Assembly (NCBI RefSeq): GCF_016545825.1
Contig: NC_052613.1
Location: 43,010,112-43,074,111, forward strand
Length of the DNA: 64,000 nucleotides
Direction of reading: 5' to 3'
Source of the DNA: Eucalyptus grandis
Lineage: Eukaryota > Streptophyta > Magnoliopsida > Myrtales > Myrtaceae
A program made the position numbers and the translations under genes. The notes below the pieces were generated by a model, which searched no databases, was not told the DNA's origin, and worked only from the letters and a program-made list of their open reading frames with translations. Positions within the stretch are counted from its first letter, which is position 1; every line of letters begins with the position of its first letter. Positions 59,641 to 64,000 of the stretch are shown here, one piece after another.

Positions 59641-62600
59641 TTTTTTGGACAATTGAAACAAAAGAAAATGAGAGATTAATGAAGTCGGTTGTTGCACTGT
59701 AAAATACAATTAGGAAATTTCACAAAGTTCGGTTTTTAAATTGAAAGTGAGTGGTTTACTTGCTTTATATCCCTTTTCTTTGGCCAAGTTTTCGTTCCTC
59801 TTCAAATTATATTGCATTAGAATATTAGAGTAATTTATAGATAAGGGCAAACTAGGAAAATTAAAAGTGGGACAAAAAGCCGATTCCAACTTTGTACATA
59901 GGAGATCAAAACTCAAGTTTGTCATACACAATTATATAAGTGGGAAGTACGTGAAATCATGCCAAGATCATAAGAAAGCTTCAACAATTGTTTATTTGCC
60001 GGGTGATGGCTATAGATATATGAACTTTTATTATAGTATTTGCTGATATAATATAAATCTTTTTACACGAGCATCATTCGAATAGACATGTTAACTTATT
60101 TATGGAATGATTTTTTTTTAAAATAAAAACTGTACATCAGTATTCAAAACCCTTTTCTAATAATTTTTCGCGCACCATTTTTCGGAAGGAAATCCCTAAA
60201 ATTGTATGGATTGTTGGAAGTAATTCAATCATTTCATGTGTGGATTTTACTTATTAATCATTCCACTATTCAATAAAACGATTCTGGCTAGACTTTCAAT
60301 ATATTACCCAGCATCTCTCAAATGCATGTTAAATAGGGCCCCAACGTCTCAGCTAACTGCTACCAAGGCCGTACGTTAAATTAATAGAAACATTGACTAT
60401 CTACGCATTCACACGCAAGCGAAGAAGGACTTGATTTTCCTGGATGTTTGGCCCTGGACAGTGAATCTCCACATCCGCTTTCCAACCTGGATGCCATTCT
60501 CGAAGTCCTTAGCACATATAGAAAACAACCCAACATATGAGATCCGAAAACAGCATACGATATAGTGCAATATTCCACGGGAAAGACCACCCTGTCTTCA
60601 ATGGAAACGAGCGAGAAACTCACCAGAAAGATCCCCCTTCTTTTCGGGCTACAATTATAAATGACTGACGACCTCGGGGCGACTCGGTCGTCAACTCATT
60701 AAAGAAAGCTAGGAGAAAAATTGGCCGAGGAGAGAGAGAATTTGTGAAAGGGACACGAGTTAAAGGTGGGAAAGAGTCTTGCCAATAATGCAAGGGGGGC
60801 GAGTCAAACATCGCACCTTAAGCACGATTTGACCGTAGGCGGAGTTTCCGCAGCCCTCCACATGACGCAGCTGGCGATGGATTATTATAGTGATCAGTCA
60901 AGATAAGAATGATTTGCTGGGCGTGATAGCATGTGCGGAGGGTTAAGATAAACAGCGAATGAGTGGAGGAGAGAGGGCGAGTTCAGTGGGAGGGAAGCCT
61001 CTCCTTTGTATGGAAATCATGCACCAAAGACAAAAAGAGAGAGAGAGAGAGAGATCGTGCATGGACTAAGGAGCATGAAATGTGGACTTTTATGTCAATC
61101 TAGGGTTCTTCTTTTTCCTTAAAATAATACGAAGATAAACATTCTCTAAAGCATGGTCTTCCACTTTAGTGGAGGGAATATACATAAATAAAAACGATGA
61201 TTGGTGGGTGTCGCCCCGCCTGTTCTGACTATTCTTCCCCTCCTTAAAAAAAACAAAAACCCCTTCCTCTCCGAACTTTCTTTGATTGGAATTAGGTTTA
61301 ATTTGAACATTTGAAAAGGGCGGATCGTGTTTTGTTCCTTGTCCGAAACTGTGAATTCCTCTTATTTGCAATTTTTTGTGGTTTGCCCGCACGTAATCAG
61401 ACATGCGAGGCCAGAATTTTTGGCTAAGTAATAAGATTATATGAGGAATTGAGGTGTGAAGATGTCACGTTCTGCGTCTGACACGTGCACAATGAATTCA
61501 GGCTACCAAATAATACGCACATTATGGGACATGATCTTCTAGAAAAGGGGGCGTCCAAAATCAATGTTAGGTAACTTTGAATCTCCTGCATTTTTGGGTT
61601 TTCCCAAAGTTTTGGTTAAACCCTAAAGGCCGCTTAAATTAAACGTTTACGTTTGAGAGCAGGTGAAATGTTGTGGTGGTCATGGTTGTCGCCACGAAAA
61701 TCATCGACTCATTACGGGTAGAATTGAAAGTGCTCACGGATCGCTCATTAAGTGGAATACCTCTTGATGACTTCTGCTCATAATAAGATCGATTATAATT
61801 TTGAATATTACTTAATGCTTATCCGGGTATAATATTTAAAAATATCAAACTACAACATCATTTTAGACGGCGTTCACAGAATTCTTCGTATCGTCTTTTA
61901 AAATGCCTGTCTTAATTTACAATGATTTCAATTAAGGACAAAAACTTTAGGGTAGAGTTGGCGCCTGTTGATCAGCAAATCTATTGGTTGACTTGTAACC
62001 AGTTGATGTTGGCGGATATGGTTCAAGTAGTTGTGCAAAATGGTGTTAGAACCATGGAGCGTCATGTTGTGAGTAGCTAACAAGCAACACCGCCCTACTT
62101 ATATGAGAATTTTATGTCATATTAACGAAATTTATTCTAAACAAAAATTTTGTGTTGATTAGAAATTCATCTAAAAATAGAAAAATATATTTCTCTTCCC
62201 AAAATTAATTTTTGTCTAGAATAATTATCATTCACGCCTTAAATAATAGGCCATGTGGAGCCACTGGCCCTTGGGCTCAACCGACCTGAAGCACCCAACT
62301 TGTTCCACCCTGGGCAAGTTCCTCATTGACTTTCGATATACAGTCATGTGTATTTGAATAAACTCTAAGTCATGATAATAAAACCAGAACTTTTAAAGGC
62401 TGTTCGTATAACTACGGTTACCATGTTGTGTAGTATCGTAATCCAAGGTCGGTAATGCATAATTCAAACGCCACAACGCATTAAAGCCGAGTGAAACAAC
62501 TTCCCAAAAGCTGTCGCAAGCCATAGCGGGTTCGAAGGTGACGTAGCTATTAGATGTTTGCCACAAATTCTTATAAAAGTGGCTACGGCAATCCGTTTGG

Positions 62601-62736
62601 CAGCATGAACTTGACCGTGTTTCTATCAAAAATTGAGGGGAAGGACCCCTACGCTAAAGCCATCATATTTGGACGAGAAGGGTCAGCCATCTTGATCACA
62701 AACAGAGGGTAGCTTGGTTGAGCCGAAAACTTTAAC

Positions 62737-63235
62737 ATGCCTCCTAAAACACCAACTTTGCCACCAGTCTTACCGCTGCTCCTTCCACCATCACCGATCC
62801 GAACCACCAGTCCTCCACAAGCTACTGGTACTGCTACAATCTCCAGTTTACTCCACTACCGGCAGTCTTGCCAGCTCTACTTCAATCACCTCCACCTCCA
62901 CCTCCACCGCCAACTCCAGTAAAGTGCGCTTTAAATCACAGTCGCAGGCACCGTCATTACCTCCAATATCCATTACCCCACCACCACCACCTCTAACAAT
63001 GTTGTACTGCCACTCCAACTCTTCCTTCACGGCCACCTCCGATTGCACCACGAAGACCTCCACAAGACCATCTCCATCTGCCAACCACCATCCCTGTTCT
63101 GCCACCACATTCTCCTAACCCCGCAACCACCATGCTCCATGTTGACCTTCTATTTCCACCTTCACCTCCACAAAAACCTTATCTCTACCTCCACTACCAC
63201 CACCAACTTCAAAGTCAGAGTAGTACCACCATAGC
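62737..63235 (+). pseudogene. Decayed proline-rich reading frame
   Basis: An ATG at 62737 opens MPPKTPTLPPVLPLLLPPSP, 61 codons to a TAA. After that, Pro-rich coding continues only by changing frame: LPPISITPPPPPL near 62960, then TPTLPSRPPPIAPRRPP from about 63010 and LFPPSPPQKPYLYLHYHH to about 63215. This looks like a gene for a proline-rich cell-wall-type protein broken by frameshifts, but low-complexity C-rich DNA could give the same picture. No signal peptide is readable. No gene is seen from 63.3 kb to the window end. Confidence 0.3.
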
Positions 63236-64000
63236 TTTTCCAAATGCTACATTCACCATCACAGCTACTACTGCCAGCAGCTTAATTTAACATTTCACAC
63301 TGCCAGCTATAATCTCAGTGAAGATGTAACTATGGGTAAGTGAAAAAAGATCGCACCCCAGGGCTAACATATGTCCAACCAAATTTAAAGCAGCAAATTT
63401 CCATTCTGTTCTATTAAATCAGAGTGTCAAAGAACAGGCTAGTACCTCAGCGCTTAAAGAATGTTAAGATTATAACACTTATAATAGCATCATCCTGTTA
63501 ACCCAAAGATATAAACTAAATGAAGAGATTGAGATTTAATATTTTCATTACTTTTGGAAATATTGCAGACCATGTTATGCAAATGAATTTCCCATCAAAT
63601 TTTTGTTTTCTAAGTATGACAATCATACAGCCTAGTCTGTCAAATTCTTGGAAACAATTATGCTTGTTAGCCCATCAAATTCTCAAAATCTTTATCTGTT
63701 ACTTTAGTGCAACATTTTAGCTTGACGATATACTAACATCTACCTTAATAGTATAACTGTCACTGATCAGCATCATGCTATAAAATGGGAACTAGCATGA
63801 TCTGGTATGACTGACTTTGTCAAACCAAGTTATTTTGACGGGAGAAAACAAGCCTCACTGAAACTGAGCTGTTGGAGATGGGAATTTATTCTCACCTTCC
63901 TTAACTAAGCAACACAAAACTAATCAAATATGAGATACCCAGATACCATTGTCACCTTAGCGGAGACACAAGACAACCAAGTCTTCCAAATATTATTTCC

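Noticed and set aside
1..64000. CRISPR arrays, bacterial operons, organelle inserts, viral genes or autonomous transposons
   Set aside because: No spaced identical repeats, no ribosome-binding/operon layout, no organelle gene stretches, and no reverse transcriptase, integrase or transposase domain in any frame I could read.

Overview
This is nuclear DNA from a dicot plant. The genes have spliced exons with GT-AG introns (one GC-AG), the intergenic DNA is long and AT-rich, and there are many CT/GA microsatellites, poly(A)-tailed SINE-like copies and small inverted-repeat transposons. The density of CT/GA repeats and the character of the repeats would suit a woody dicot such as a Myrtaceae tree, but that is an inference and not proven here.

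Three genes can be supported. (1) Positions 471-9541, plus strand: a 12-exon SNF2-family chromatin remodeller of the CHR19/ETL1 (SMARCAD1-like) type, with all helicase motifs present. Its first exon reads through only if two compensating one-base frame changes are allowed. (2) Positions 26189-30404, plus strand: a three-exon INDETERMINATE DOMAIN (IDD) zinc-finger transcription factor of the IDD4/IDD5 clade. Its first intron is GC-AG, is a multiple of three and has no stop codon in frame. (3) Positions 44212-47618, minus strand: a six-exon GARP/G2-like MYB-related factor with two EAR-type repression motifs at its C-terminus.

From memory of the Arabidopsis genome, the likely orthologues (At2g02090, At2g02080/At2g02070 and At2g02060) are also neighbours. 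The window therefore looks like a conserved microsyntenic block, expanded here by 14-16 kb gaps. Only one IDD gene is present where Arabidopsis has a tandem pair.

Layout: 1-470 promoter and leader of gene 1; 471-9541 gene 1; 9542-25600 3' flank and intergenic DNA with microsatellites, a SINE-like copy, a fold-back element and a 57-bp minisatellite; 25600-30404 leader and body of gene 2; 30405-44211 a transposon-rich gap with a 1.1-kb Mutator-like element carrying a SINE-like copy, several inverted-repeat elements and a 46-bp tandem array; 44212-47810 gene 3 and its promoter; 47811-64000 intergenic DNA with more inverted-repeat elements, a 204-bp tandem duplication, a small ORF with a 12-bp in-frame repeat, and a decayed proline-rich reading frame near 62.7-63.2 kb.

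The three genes do not form a pathway. All are nuclear regulators: one remodels chromatin and two are DNA-binding factors. The least expected signal is a set of very short poly(A) insertions, each bounded by a 16-22 bp target-site duplication. Two share a GAC(C)-A(n) end with the SINE-like family, as if the retroposition machinery had left little more than tails.
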